Shown here: in pieces, positions 34,801 to 47,406 of the stretch
Layout of the letters: each line of letters begins with the position of its first letter
How positions within the stretch are numbered: the first letter of the stretch is position 1
Origin: Rhynchosporium graminicola
Lineage: Eukaryota > Ascomycota > Leotiomycetes > Helotiales > Ploettnerulaceae
Direction: 5' to 3'
Assembly (NCBI GenBank): GCA_900074885.1
Contig: FJUW01000036.1
Coordinates: forward strand, 248,001-312,000
DNA length: 64,000 bases
Notes under the pieces: model-generated
What the model saw: only the letters and a program-made list of their open reading frames with translations
What the model was told of the DNA's origin: nothing
Databases searched by the model: none
Translations under genes and position numbers: made by a program

Positions 34801-35513
34801 GAGTCCGAGATCTCGGAGATGAAATTTCTGCGAAGACTACCACCCTGCAAGAATCCCTCGCTCCTCTTGATTCTGTCGTTAAGGAACCTCTCACCACCCT
34901 CCGCGAAAATATCGCATCCACACATTTTCAGGAATACCAACCTACAGGCGAAACGCCACAAAAAGTGCAGTATACTTATCCGACGGAATTGCCGAGGACG
35001 GAAGCACACGAAGCTCTGCTTGCTGCTATGCGGGACTCGAAGATAGAGAGAGAAGTGGGGAGAAGTCCGAGTAAAAGTATGGGTGGGATGATGGTCCCTG
35101 TGATTTTCAACGATGAGGATAATGCTCCTTCTTCCGCATCAGCGACGCAGACGAGTGTTAGGCAATTTTCCCGCTCTCTCGGCGCCTCAACATCTTCTCG
35201 TCCTCTTTCCTCTCAACAGTCTGATTCCAATACCAGCACCGAAAGCACGCGACCTACAACCAGCGGTAGTACAGGTCTGAGAGAGATGGACGTTAATGTC
35301 CAGGCTAGCTCGACCATAACGCCTGATAGTCAAGTCCCAAGCTTCAAGCGCAGTATTAGTGCGAACCCAGGAGGGAAGCTACCGGTTTTGAAGAGTAAGA
35401 AGAGTGTTATTGCGCTGGAGGGACGGGAGAACTTGAAGGAGAACCTGGGGGCAGGGAATCCATTGGTGCAGGTCAATAGTACGGGGAGAAGGCGGAGTCC
35501 AAGGACTGGTTAA
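31850..35513 (+). CDS. bimC: Kinesin-5 (BimC/Cut7/Eg5 family) mitotic motor
   Basis: A 1187-residue plus-end motor that crosslinks and slides antiparallel spindle microtubules. Exons 31850-32293, 32343-34499, 34551-35513, with introns of 49 and 51 bp; all in phase 0. The motor follows a disordered Pro/Ser/Arg head: NINVVVRCRGRNEREV, the P-loop AYGQTGTGKTYTM (about 159-171), SSRSHTVFT (switch I), LVDLAGSEN (switch II), and HIPYRESKLTRLLQDSLGG. A long coiled coil follows, then the conserved LKEDW...VRIVDSQI tail and the BimC box PTGETPQKVQYTYP near 998-1011, whose Thr-Pro (T1002) is the expected Cdk1 site. The start at 31850 was chosen because the upstream open frame lacks an ATG. Full-length and apparently intact. 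Confidence 0.95.
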
Positions 35514-38500
35514 TGTGACGGGGTGACTGCGACAGAGGGATGTGATTCATGCTGTGAAAGTCTAGGAGTGGAGAGGGAGGAGTAGTGGTGGAAGGAGGCT
35601 AGAGGGATATTGTGTTGTTTTGATTCTTTATGGATGAATACTTGGTGCTTCATCCTCTATTGTTTTCTGGTGGAGTCTTGGCTGGTATACCACATCAGAT
35701 TTATCATTGCATGGCGTTGGCTGTGCTTTGTTAATACCATTGGTGCTGGTCTCTGTTTTTGTATTCTTCTACCTTGCTGTATTATTTGGATTCGATGTGA
35801 TTGAGCTTGGAGCTGTGGTGTAGAAACTCGGAGGCCGTCGAGATGGTATAGAGAATAAGCATACAGAATGAATCGATAAATGGGAGAGAGCCTTATCAAG
35901 GTCAAGCCCGTTACTATAACAGCCGACTTGGTGACTTTCTTTATGAATCTATTCTATGCGTCCTGGTACGGTATACTCCATATCCTCTCAACGCTGCTAC
36001 GTGTATATACAATCTCCCTACTTTCCTCGCACCAGGATGATAATGCCCTCCCTCCCTCCCTCTAGCAATATCAACATCATAGCCACCGACCTTCGGAGAC
36101 GAGAATGTTGAAGCTTAAGGAAGTGTTATTAATACTTACCACCACCCACACATGTGTCTCTCTGGGGATATGAAATAAAGCAAACCTAGCTAGCTGATCT
36201 CACAATGTAATAAAAGTCCCGAACCTCGTGAAGATATCGAGACAGCTAGCTTGTGATGGTATAAAGGCTTGGCTGTGATGGAAATGTTCTTCCTTGTTTT
36301 ATGTGTAGGTAACAGGTATCGACGAACCGGCACGGATATGAGTATGTCTTGAAAGCGGGATATCTTGAGTGATATGGCGGATAGCAAGCAGTTCTTCGTC
36401 TATGAGACCAAGGATTTTTGGCAGGATATCGCGCTCTCTAGCTATCGTTAAGAATTTCGCGGTTAAGCTGCTGGTTCTCGCTCTCTTTGAATCGAAGTTG
36501 TAGCATGGTATATGTATTCTCTAGCTAAGCGTAAATGTAAGCATAACACAAAGCCCTCCGGAGCTCTCATTGACAACAAGTCAGATTTCTTTCCCCCTGA
36601 GAAAGGGAAACGAAATTTCCAGGAGGCGATGACCCAGTCTGGAGTAGACTTTCCTGTTGTTTTGTATCGGGGACCGCGTGTAGCATATTGTTCTTCTTGT
36701 TGGTAGAAGAAAGATTGGTTGACCGGAAGATATTTCCTTATTAAACCTGTCGCAAAGATGAAAGCTGGACTTCGCTCGCTGCTGTACTTGGACCTTGGTA
36801 GGACTGATATATACTTCTGGGCTGAGCTGAACCATCCGGTATAACAGAAGTCCTGGCTTTTGATAAATATGGTGGTTTTCAGTAGCAAGATTCTTCATAC
36901 TTTGTGATTGGATTAGTCCCCTGGCATAATTATTCTTTCAGCACCGGATTGTATAAGTAGGTTGCGAGCTTGCGTCGATGGGAATACGTAGGATGTATAT
37001 TTCATATCACTTCCGGTCCAGCAAAATTCTCCTGTTGATCAACCCCACGCCCCATCAGCCAGTCTTCTTCCAACTCAGCGATCAAATAGGGAATATGGAT
37101 CGCAGACACGGGTTGGTGTAACAGAGCAAGGAGAATTCTGTCTTCTAAATTTCAGATAATTCCTTGCCACTATGGCTCTTAAAGTGAAATAAATCATTCT
37201 GATACTAACAAATATATATTAAGTATAACATTTGATGAGAGTTTATGATCTAATCTTGTATGACAAGAGTTGTAATAATAATCAGGTATAGTGGTAGGCC
37301 AGAAGGAGCTTCGGAGGCAGTCACTCATAAAGCAGTATGGCTAATAGCTAGGATAGTGAAGGCACCCCTAATGCACATAATTCTGCTATTACTTACATTT
37401 GAATTGACATATATTAAGAGAGGTTTTGTGTACCTACTTCTAAGTCACAGTCATTCTAAACTTTTCAGGTTTTGAAATTATCACATTACATGAAATCATT
37501 TCCCAACTGGAGTTTCTACTTCTATCCGCCGACACAATTGATCGATAAAAGGTCCGATTACTGACTAATAGGGTAAATTTCTGTTTCGGAGGGAACAGAT
37601 CAAGAAAAAGGATTGCGGTTGCGGTTGCGATCCCAGAAGGAAGGTAACACATTCAGAATAGGAGAGGAGTACTTCGAAGTGATCAAAAAGCCCGCGTATT
37701 GCTATCTCACCATCCCGCCTTTAGCAGTCGGCTGCGTCTAGGTTCATCAGTCCAAATTTCCTTCCATTGGTCGGTGAGAGCGCATGCTGCAGTCAGCGGC
37801 GGGAACGAGGCGCCTGGATGATGTAAATAACCAAGCGAGGTCGCATCCCTCTGGAGGGCGCTAAGGGCTCATGTACAATTGTCTCGTAGTTAAGTTTTGA
37901 TGAGACACAACGCAAAGTTTCTAATTTTTTGAGAAAGCAAAAGCAGATAAGCTTGGCTGTTCCGTCGACCAGAATGATAGCAATCAAGGGAGTGAGACTC
38001 GAGGTAGTGAAGTTTCCTCAGGTCGTGGAGTGAAGTGAGCGGTAAGGCGGGCGCTAGTGGGTCAAAATCGCGCCCTTTAAGGGCCTTATAATACTTCGAA
38101 ACTCTAGAATAAATAGTATACTCTTTTGACTCTCACAACTGTCGAAATACTTCTCTCTCTTGCTCTTGATGCTAATTGAGTATGGCGGATAGCTTTGTTG
38201 TCTCGGAACGTTTAGCGAAGAAGCGGTAAATGCTTCATACTCATACGGAGGTACAGCCAGCGCGTACAGCCAGCGCTTTCAACACGTGGGTCAGTTTTCG
38301 GAGACCTGCTTAGCCTAACCGTTAGTTATGTTACAGTTTATCGAAGTCAATAACTATTCGATTAATAAGTAGTTCTAGTTCTTTCGTCTGATATAACTGC
38401 TTAGCTGTTAGTTGTATACTGCCGGAAGTAAGAAAGCTTCAGATCACGGGTTTATATGACTTACACTATATAAAATCAATAAATTCATTCGAAATTACTA

Positions 38501-40664
38501 TTTAATAGACCTTCTATCAAACATAGAGGAGAATATCTATCCATTTACTATCCTACTATATAATTAATCTTTATTCCCTACGGAAGATCCCATATCTCAA
38601 TTATCTCCTGAATTTTGTCCGAAAATAAGTCGGGAAAGCTCCTCTTGCATTATGATAAGAAGCGAGGAAATCATATCGCTATACGCCTCAACTATCTTTT
38701 ATTTATAGATCATGACTTCAAGTTTGTTAACCGTGCCGGACTGAGAGCTTTAATTTGATCCTAAACCTCCCCGATTTCTTTCTCTTCTTTCTTTTTGTAT
38801 TTAGTCACGTGTAGGTGCCCTATAGGCCTATTAGAGACCTCCGAACGACTTATAACCGTACATAGTCAAATCGAACCGTTATTTCAGGGGTCTGGCAGTC
38901 GCAGAATCAGAAGAATCCGATAACTAAGATTCCTAATATTTTACAATAGAATTTCGACGACAAGACGATATCTCGGGCAGCTAAAGAAATTCACTTTCTA
39001 TTTTGAACAGGTGGATATAGGTAATAGCATCTTCATCTGGTTCCGGCTTTCTCTCGCTCTGTAAACAACTTGCAAGCTCAATAGTGTCATGTGCGGTCGG
39101 CGATATTTGGGTTTCGCACTCTCGGCGGAAACCCTTTCAAAGTCCGTCCAGAGTCTCAGAGCGTACTGTAGCTGCTATTTCTTGGACTTCACGCCCCAAA
39201 AGAAGTGTTAAAACTTCCCGAAAGAGCCAGCCTTAACACTAGCAAGTTGTAAATTATAGTTACTTACACGCTTATAACTTTATAAATCACTGTATTATGT
39301 GTATATCCGTTATTTTGACTTAAGTATTGGATAAGTTACAAATTCGGAACTCTGTAAAATAGTGATTTACCCAGATACCCCATGATGACCCATGATGTTG
39401 GACTTCACGAACGCGTTCCGGGGTCATGATTAGTCGAAATTGAGCTATGTAAATTTGGCTTGCATCTTAGAGTTCCTGAGCAAATGAACGCAATCTCTCT
39501 CAGCAGAATATTTCTGATCGTGCTGCTTTCCACATATATACAATCATCAGCCCTCGGACACCCGCTCCGACACTCCTCTGCATCCAATCTTCAACAGCTT
39601 CGAATTTCCCGGTAATTGTGTTTGCAAAGTCTCAACCACGTCTTCTGATACATCACTGGGCCGATAGTTCAACTCAGCACAATAAGCAAGGCTCTGATCA
39701 TCGACCGGATTCCAGAAAGAGGAGCGGAGAGACCGCGCCGCCCTCAGCCCGCTTCATTGATTCGCCTTTTCCCGCTTCAATTAATCAGAAAGCAAGATTG
39801 GTTGCTTCTTTGAATGATGGGATTTGAGAGTTACATTCCATCACATGGATTAGCCAAGCGCCCTAAATGGCCCCCACGGCCACCACATCAAAATGGAAGC
39901 CTTCATGACGACTCGATTGCATTGGATTCTATATCATGACTATTAACTTCAAACCAAGGTATCCATACCAAGTCAGAGCTTGTTGGCTGTAAGCGGTATC
40001 TCTGACTCTTGAATCACTTACTTTGGAACGTCACCAGGTTACTTTGACAAGTGACTATCCAGGTACCATCAAGTTCAGCGCTCTCAGCGTCCCAACCATT
40101 GGACCCAGACCTGTGAAAGCGTAACTTGCTACACCACCTGTCTCCAAAGCCGCTGTTCGTCACTACTTGGCATCTCATAGCGATCTTCACGCGGCGCAAG
40201 AAAGTCAGTGCGCGGAAAATCCGAACAAACGATGGCACTCCGTTTCAGAAACACCGCTCCATCCCTGTCTCCGTTGACAACCACTCCGTCAGATGCTTCT
40301 TATTCATCTCGCGTCCCCCGCTTTTGTGCAAGAGCAATATATATGACTATTACACGTTCGTGTATGGTTGGTTTCGATTATACAAGTGTAATGCGTGGAC
40401 AGGAACTCCGATCTCGCCAACATGAGGCAGAAGTTATAAATTTCTCGACCATCGCACTCTCTTTTTCTCTCGACACCTCAGCCAGTTTATCTGATTACTT
40501 TCATTAACACCACTTTCATACTATTCTCATCGTCCAGGTACGATCAATTGTCGATCAATTCAATAGCTGGTCCGGATATCAGATTTTCACTCTTCCCCCC
40601 GGTCTATCATCAAGTATCATAACCAGTCACTTTCGAGCCTCCTCCTTTTCGAAGATCATCCAAG
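35514..40664. other. Gene-poor AT-rich stretch
   Basis: About 5.1 kb with no convincing gene. 36.1-39.4 kb is AT-rich with dense stops. Near 38040-38090 a short GC-rich patch (GGTAAGGCGGGCGCTAGTGG) precedes a TATA-like, pyrimidine-rich segment and a short ATG frame (38182) broken after 14 codons; this has the look of an old element end, though no domain is visible. Frames at 36463-36888, 39618-39827 and 40126-40507 carry no motifs. 40440-40660 is the pyrimidine-rich leader of the LPMO. Confidence 0.4.
40435..40442 (+). promoter_or_regulatory. Possible TATA box of the AA9 gene
   Basis: TTATAAAT lies 223 bp upstream of the LPMO start codon and is followed by a pyrimidine-rich leader typical of highly inducible fungal genes. 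Placement by pattern only. Confidence 0.3.
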
Positions 40665-41734
40665 ATGCCTTCTATGATGAACACTGCTGTTCTTGGCCTT
40701 TTGGCTACTGCTGCCAAGGTCGCGGCCCATGGGTTTGTGGACGAGCTCAATGTCGATGGTGTTACGTGAGTGTCCTTAGAAGTGCTCTTGCAGTATACGA
40801 GCTAATTCGTAATAGATACGCCGGATACGTTGTCACCACAGCTGCCTACAGCACCAACCCACCTAAGACTATTGGATGGAGTGAGACCGCAACAAACCTA
40901 GGATTTGTCTCCCCGTCGCAATACACCACTAGCGACATCATCTGTCACTTGGGAGCAAAAAACGCAGCCCTTTCCGCGCCCATCAAGGGAGGAGGAAATA
41001 TTAAATTTCACTGGAACACATGGCCAGAATCTCACAAGGGCTGTGTCCTCAATTATCTCGCAAGCTGTGGCGATGATTGTACCACTGTCGACAAGACCAC
41101 TCTAAAGTGGTTTAAGATCTCCGAGGCTGGTCTCCTTGACAACACCGTCGTTCCGGGCAGATGGGCTGCGGATGATTTGAGGACCAACAACTTCACTGGA
41201 TCCGTCACTATCCCAGCTAGCGTCCGTCCAGGAAAATATGTCGTCCGCCATGAAATCATTTCTCTTCATAGTGCAGCCAACCCCGACGGCGCCCAGAATT
41301 ACCCATTCTGCATCAACATCGAGATATCGGGATCTGGAACTGAAGCACCAGAAGGTGTTCTCGGTACTGCCTTGTACACCCCAACTGATCCCGGTATCAA
41401 GTACGACCTCTACTCAGGAACTGGAAGGACATACCCAATGCCTGGGCCACCTCTCAAGATAGGTGGTGGATCTAGCGGATCTAGTGGCTCAGCTCCTGTT
41501 GATTCGGCTCCTCCTGCTTCTACTCCTGCTCCTGGTACATCTAGTCCTCCAGGTAACAACGGTGGGAACAAGGGAGGAAATGGAGGCGCCAGCGCTCCTC
41601 CCACAACAATGTCCACATCTGCCAAGCCACCAACCGGTACACCAGGTCCAAGTCGAGCTCAAGGTTCAAGTTCAGGTAAAAGTCCCACTGCTGAGACGGC
41701 AGCAGATGATGAGGGTGACGCTTGCGCACCTTAG
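40665..41734 (+). CDS. AA9 lytic polysaccharide monooxygenase
   Basis: A 339-residue secreted copper enzyme that cleaves cellulose or hemicellulose oxidatively. Exons 40665-40765 and 40816-41734 with a 50 bp intron (GTGAGT...AATAG). The signal peptide (about 1-21) ends so that His22 of AHGFV becomes the N-terminal copper-binding histidine. Other features: CHLGAKNAA with a paired Cys, HWNTWPESHKG carrying the second copper His region, ASCGDDC, RHEIISLHSAANPDGAQNYPFC with the conserved His, Gln and axial Tyr, and a typical IEISGSG ending. After about residue 235 a Gly/Ser/Pro/Thr-rich tail replaces a cellulose-binding module and ends with an acidic Cys-containing peptide (DDEGDACAP); no GPI-like hydrophobic end is seen. 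Confidence 0.93.
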
Positions 41735-44700
41735 ACGTCTGTTTACAGCGGACTAGACAGTCCTCACGACCAGTTTAAGAAGAAGATTCCTTTGGAAGGA
41801 ATCGCACATCTCCGTGCAAGCAAGACTTGTCTTGATGCTTGCATTCTTGTATATAGCTTATATTGTATAGATCTGCCTGCTGGATCGATCCAGGTCGGAT
41901 TAGAAATGGCGCGCGGTACTCACGGTTGCATTTTTTGGCCGGTTTTAGTAGCACTAGAATGGCAACCAATATGATCTCTGATTATTGATCTGAAACAATA
42001 ACTTTGTCTTCATTTGTCCCTGTGATTCTCCTGCACGATGGATTAACTCTATCCAAAAGTCAGCTTGAGTGAGATCGATTCTTGCCACAAGTTTGCTTTT
42101 ACTGGACGTGAATGAATGCCGGAAGATGCGGATGGTGCATAAACTCTGCGTACATGTTCTGGCATTGTACGGAGGAAGTCCTTCCACTCGGAGCATAAAC
42201 AACCTTAAATCCATCTCCTTCCTCATCTCGCTTACCGGATCCTCTGACCGTATGTCAATATTTTCCCGCCACCCGCCACCCCAGTTTAAACTGTAAAATG
42301 TTAGCTGTGGTACTGCAAGTGCATCAGGTTTAGTGTTTAAATGTTTAAACCAGGTGGGGCATAGTATGTACCTTATGCGTACCCACGCCTGCCGCGAATC
42401 GACACATCGTTCACAGCGTTTCGGCCCTCTCCTCCGTACGACATGGAAGATCCTCTGATCTGCGATGTTTCATCCCATTAAACAGAGTTCGGTTTCGTCG
42501 TGCTGTCCAGTCTTGGCGAAGAAGCAAGCCGCGCTTCGAGCAATGAAACGTTCATCCGATATGTGAGGGAAGTAAAATCAAATGTCATGAATTCTAGCGA
42601 GGTGGTACAAACGTGTAACTGGGATTCAAAACTTGACGTGCTGTGCCGCCTTCTCAGATTCCCTATTCACGTTTTCGACTTCCTACGTGATAGATATAGT
42701 ATAATCAGTGAGGTATCTTCGAGAGATTCCTATGCCGCAAACAATGGCATATGGTTGATGATATGTATCGTGATGTACGGCTTAGGTATATTGAGTAGCC
42801 AATCCGTTTCTGCATCCAGTCTACTAGCATTTGGAGACTCGGTGGATAGCCTAGAGGTGACACGAAGCCGACATGAGATTCCCTGGAAAGATACAGATTT
42901 TGTGTGATGATAAATGACTCCCTTCTATTGAATTGTCAATTTCGAAGATCATGGGCAGGTTCGAGATCTCTCATGCATCAGTTGACACCTTCATCAGAGC
43001 TATCAAGGTGTATCTAGCGCCAGGAAATGATTCGATGTTCACAGAATCGATAGCATGGGATTGGTGCGAAGCATAGTTTGTCTCCCGAGATCGATTGAGC
43101 GCCACCATTTGACCTTATTCAGATGCTGCCCACGGCGGTCACCTTCTCGGTCTCAGCCACTCCGTAGCAAAATCCTACAGTCTAACCCAAACCTGGGATC
43201 TTGACTCACACATTCAGAACATCAGCCCGAGTATCACTTCCACCACCATTCGTTTATCAGTCTTTTTTAATAAAGCCGGCTTTCAAATATCCATTCTAGC
43301 TCGGGAAAGTCACTGCAAGGAGTTTGGCTTCCCCAAGTAGATTATATTTTTTCAACCAGAGAAAAGCATTTCGTGGTCTAATGTGACGATCAAAATCAGT
43401 GATTGTGAAATAGTCGTTCATCCAGATTCTTCTCTGATGTCGCACCGGTGATTTCGAAATTCGACTCCTGGATGTTGAAGGGCTATTGGACGACGATGGT
43501 GGCAAGTAACAGATTCGGAAGCTGTACGAAGAATTGTTGATTTACCAGATCTGATGGAGGCGGTTGGAGTGATGTCGGGGTGTTCCTTGTGGTCATATGA
43601 GCTTCCTCCCTTCTCTTTTGTCGTCGGAAGCACACTCATTTCAAAGATGGCAGGTCCTCTTCCTGCCTTTTAAGGCTGGTAACAGCAAGCTGACTAATCG
43701 AAGACCGATGGAACTCCTGAAAATTGGATTTCTGGCCGCGCAGGTCCGAAAGCCGCAGTCCGATAACCTACGTTGTGCCTGACAATGGATTTCAAAATGA
43801 TCCGAAAGGTCTCAAATGGGGTTTCATGCCTGCAAGGTCGCTGAAGATCGAGAACGGGAGGTTAAATACCTATGTATATATGTATATACGATAACGGGGG
43901 CTTACAGGCTTTTGCGAAACATCTCAACCTCATTGTGGAGGTGAAGCTATTGTCTGAGCATCCAGACTTTAGAAGCATTTTCAAGCTTCCAGTGTAGAAA
44001 AGTGGTGTCGAGATCGACAGCGCCGAAGCATTCCGAAACAGACTACGACGAAGTTTTGGCTGGAGTCGATTTTAGCATTGAGAGGTATCCAATAAAAGAT
44101 GGCTCACAGCAGAGCCGCTGGTTGAAGCTCGATTGGTCCAATTTCTGTTCGAGGCGAGGGTTACATAGTGTTTCTATACAAATCAGCTGAGATGGAGACG
44201 GCGCAATTTAATTATCTTCCCAACGTAAGATCGATTTGCTTGGTATCTTGCTTGTCTTCACCGCCCGGAGCAAGCTTCGTCTGGGGTTGCTCCGTTATGC
44301 TTGTCTTCTATGTCCTTATTCACATTGATTAGCAGGTAAAGGAAGACTTGAATTTTGAGTACGATAGTTCGACAGAGGTACCATTGAATATCGCAGAGTA
44401 TTCCCTTTAGCAGTAGTCTAGTATGCTAGCCCGTCCATATGCAGATCTACGCCTCATGATGGATCATTGCTTGATACAGTATATCCAAGTCGTTAAAGGA
44501 TTCGAAATTCTACAAGCTTCCAAATATTTCTGGCGCGCGACACAATGCCTATCGGCGTAAAGCAGTTTTGGTGCTTGTTGTGAAGTGTATTACAGACTGT
44601 TATCAGCAGTAATGCGTCCCTGTGCGCGGACGAACGGCGAAGCTCGGCGCTCACATGCAATAGACCCGCGACAGTATGAGGCTGGAAAAGACACCGATAC

Positions 44701-45061
44701 AACGGTACGATTTAACACCGGCAGGATAGACAAATTCTTCTCTATAGAATGGTTATATAAAAAATGGGGGCCATAGGACATTGAGACTTGACTTAGCAGC
44801 TTTCAGAACCTCGTTTCGCATGGACAATGAATGGGCGGACGTCATCAATGCGATGCTTGCCAGGTCGAAAGCCCTTCAGGATAGGAGCCATGGCAGCTCC
44901 AGATGTGGAAGACATGTGGAAGGATGGATGGATGCATTGTCAGCCTCAGGGAAGATCTCGGGAAAGCGAGGGTATCCTCGATTCTTACAGTATCACTGAA
45001 TCACGTGGAAGAAGAACCGCGTCTGCGCTTGGCGTGTCGACATCTCGAATATAGTGACTTT
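41735..45061. other. Intergenic, mostly unrecognised
   Basis: About 3.3 kb. The longest frame (42500-42907, 135 codons, plus) has no known motif. 43110-43330 contains a stop-free stretch with a weakly nucleotide-binding-like segment (KAGFQISILARE) that may be an oxidoreductase relic, but it is followed by many stops. 43600-44450 carries only short frames. Confidence 0.4.
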
Positions 45062-46139
45062 ATGACACTTCAACAGGACTCCGCACTTCTTTTAGCAATG
45101 GCTCTAAATAATTCCAAACGCACTTACGATAGCTTCTCCGAACCAACTGGAGCAAGTCGAATCTTTTCCGAGCCTGTTTTGACCTACAAAAGAGCACGAC
45201 AAGACATTGAGCCTTCCCTATGGAATCAGATACTCACCCTCCCACATACTACGACTCAGAGCCTTCTATACCAGATGTGTAGTGCACATCCGTCTTTATC
45301 GTCTTTTATAACGTCCGCACACAATGCTCGTGCTGCTGCAGAGGCAGCCCGACCTCCTGTCAATTTTGATTCATACAGTCGAGATTGCTGGTTCACCATG
45401 AATAAGAAGTACAAAAGGCTGTCTTGTGGGCAGCAATTTGAGATGATGGGAGATATCTGCCAAGTTCTGGATGAGAGTCGGGATGCTATTGTCGAGGCTG
45501 CAGGAGCAGGTGTAAGATGGGAGACGAGGCGAAATGCTCTAGAGGTAGGACTTTCTTTTGCTTGATTACAAGGAATTCTTACTCGGCTTTCTGGCAACGA
45601 GACCTGTCACTAAGGAAATTTAGGTGCTGCGGAAGATCAGTAAAAGCATCATGCTCTGCGACGAACCACAAATTCGGCACGAATTGATGAAAGATGGCTA
45701 CATGCTGGGGCAATTTGCAGATAGTATGCAGGAATTGGCAAGAGGTATGACGAAAGAGGAAAGAGGCCGCTATAAAGAGGAGGGATTATACAAGAAGCTG
45801 GTAGAACTCCGAACGGAATGTGATCCGATGCACATGGATGGTTTGCCGGCAGTATACAGGATATTTGATTGCGTGGAAGATGATGATGAGGAAGAGGGAG
45901 AGGACGAAGAGCAAGAGGATAATATCGAAGACTCTGATGCACCTGCGGTCGATGAGGCATACTTACAAAATATCGATAACGAGGATGAGGGAACAGATTC
46001 GGGAACGGAAGAAGCAGATGGAGGTGCAGTTATTAGATCGCAAGATCACAGCTCGCCTGCACTTCAACGTTTTCAAGACATGATGCAGCCCTCCAATACT
46101 CATCGGACAAGAGTTTTCAGCATTGGGGAATTGGCATGA
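45062..46139 (+). CDS. Fungal protein of unknown function, Cut8/Sts1-like N-terminus
   Basis: A 332-residue protein from exons 45062-45544 and 45624-46139; intron 79 bp (GTAGGA...TTTAG), phase 0. I do not recognise it with confidence. The N-terminal region has a short basic segment (YKRARQD), then LWNQILTLPHTTTQSLLYQM, AHPSLSSFITSA and a helical part (MMGDICQVLDESRDAIVEAAG), an arrangement resembling the nuclear proteasome tether Cut8/Sts1. A second conserved-looking helix block (VLRKISKSIMLCDE, MTKEERGRYKEEGLYKKL) follows, then an acidic low-complexity stretch (about residues 252-310) and a short basic C-terminus. The next ATG at 45098 (residue 13) may be the true start. Coding is supported by two long joined frames with a clean intron. 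Confidence 0.65.
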
Positions 46140-46884
46140 CGTGGCGCTCACTAAACAGAGAGCAACATATTCTACCCTTTGGACATGAAGGGTGTATTTT
46201 GACGGAGTTTACGTACGGACTGGATCCTAAATTCGATGATGCCACTTTGACATCAAGATGGTACCGAACGAGGAATATAATCAAGTATGCTTTCTGTGAC
46301 GCTAGCGATGTCGGGATCATAATAAACTGAACTCTAAGCGAGAAATAGGTAAACAAAGCCTCACCCTTATCTTATAACGCCGAATCAACAGTGAGACTTG
46401 CTTATATCGGCCTTTTTTGGTTTTTGTATAGTTCGGGTATAAGGGTGAGTTAATCATCGTCTTTATACTTACCTTCACCTTACCGTCGCCGCTGCGAGCT
46501 CGCCTCCTAGTACTTTGTCTTTCTGAACTAAATCAACACAAAGAGAGGTCATAAAGCGCATATTAGTACAACATTCCATATTCCGGGCAGGGAAGGGGAT
46601 ATCGCATAGTCTTATGCTCTTCGTTTGAACAGCAGGCTTCTGTTTGACAAAAGTCTTCGAGTAAAGTTCGAACACAACTTCATGCTCTGATAAAAATTCC
46701 TGACACTCCTATACGACTAGTCACTTACACGAACAGCTTGAACAATTATCACAACTATCATTCAAAAATACTAAGGTAAAATGTTCGATTCCTTGCGTCG
46801 ATCCAAAATCCAAATATTCAGATATAAAGTCTGAAAATTTCTTCCTCCCAACCCTATGACAGCGGGGCTATCGCAATAGTCTCC
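46140..46884. other. Intergenic with a small palindromic element
   Basis: 3' flanks of two convergent genes. Contains the 90 bp inverted-repeat element listed separately; otherwise short frames only. Confidence 0.5.
46360..46449. mobile_element. Possible MITE: 90 bp with perfect 11 bp terminal inverted repeats
   Basis: CTCACCCTTAT at 46360-46370 is matched exactly by its reverse complement ATAAGGGTGAG at 46439-46449. The 68 bp interior is AT-rich and non-coding. Size and structure fit a miniature inverted-repeat transposable element. A clear target-site duplication is not visible, so this remains a suggestion. Confidence 0.4.
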
Positions 46885-47406
46885 CTAGCCACTAGAAACG
46901 AAAACAAGTGGTCCTGTCGAGCTCTTGTCCTCCCACATCTCAACGTTATACGCACTAGAATGCGCGCCACATACAATATTGACGCCGATGACCGTCTTGG
47001 TGAGCCTCTCCTTAAATCCATCGCCGTCTTCGAGTTCGAGTGACAACCATCTCGCCTTATCCACCACCAAAACCGATACGTAAAATCGTACTTTTTCATT
47101 AGCAACCTTGTCCGAGCTTGATGCGCCGGCTCCTGGGTTCGCGAAAAGGCCCAAGTCTGGGTTGGCGTGCGGAAGTTTTGTGCTGGTCACCTTGATGATG
47201 AAGCCGAAACGTTTGGTCTTCAAGTCAGCCTCCCCCAAGAGAACCGCGTAGGTGTCGCAATGGTGGTTTGCAGAGTATAGAAAGGCTTTCAGGGTGTCGA
47301 TCAAGAAGTTCTTGCGCATTCGCTCGTCTTTAGCGGTATCATTTTGGAGTGGGACTGTGTTCGAGCAGCAGAATACTTCGGGTGCTTTTTCGTAGACGAA
47401 AGACAT
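46885..47406 (-). CDS. Small protein of unknown function
   Basis: A single-exon frame of 173 residues starting at the ATG at 47406 (MSFVYEKAPEVFCC). The frame stays open upstream to 47607 but only from a GTG, so the internal ATG is preferred. I do not recognise a domain. It has alternating strand-like segments (CDTYAVLLGEADL, KRFGFIIKVTS, VRFYVSVLVVDKARWLSLEL, TVIGVNIVCGAHSSAY) suggesting a compact beta-rich fold, and no signal peptide or membrane span. It is convergent with the gene ending at 46139. Coding is likely from length and composition, but there is no family support. Confidence 0.5.
   Translation of the reverse strand: MSFVYEKAPEVFCCSNTVPLQNDTAKDERMRKNFLIDTLKAFLYSANHHCDTYAVLLGEADLKTKRFGFIIKVTSTKLPHANPDLGLFANPGAGASSSDKVANEKVRFYVSVLVVDKARWLSLELEDGDGFKERLTKTVIGVNIVCGAHSSAYNVEMWEDKSSTGPLVFVSSG

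Noticed and set aside
43110..43700. Possible FAD- or NAD-binding oxidoreductase relic
   Set aside because: Only one short suggestive segment (KAGFQISILARE) without the glycine-rich motif, followed by many stops; too weak to annotate.
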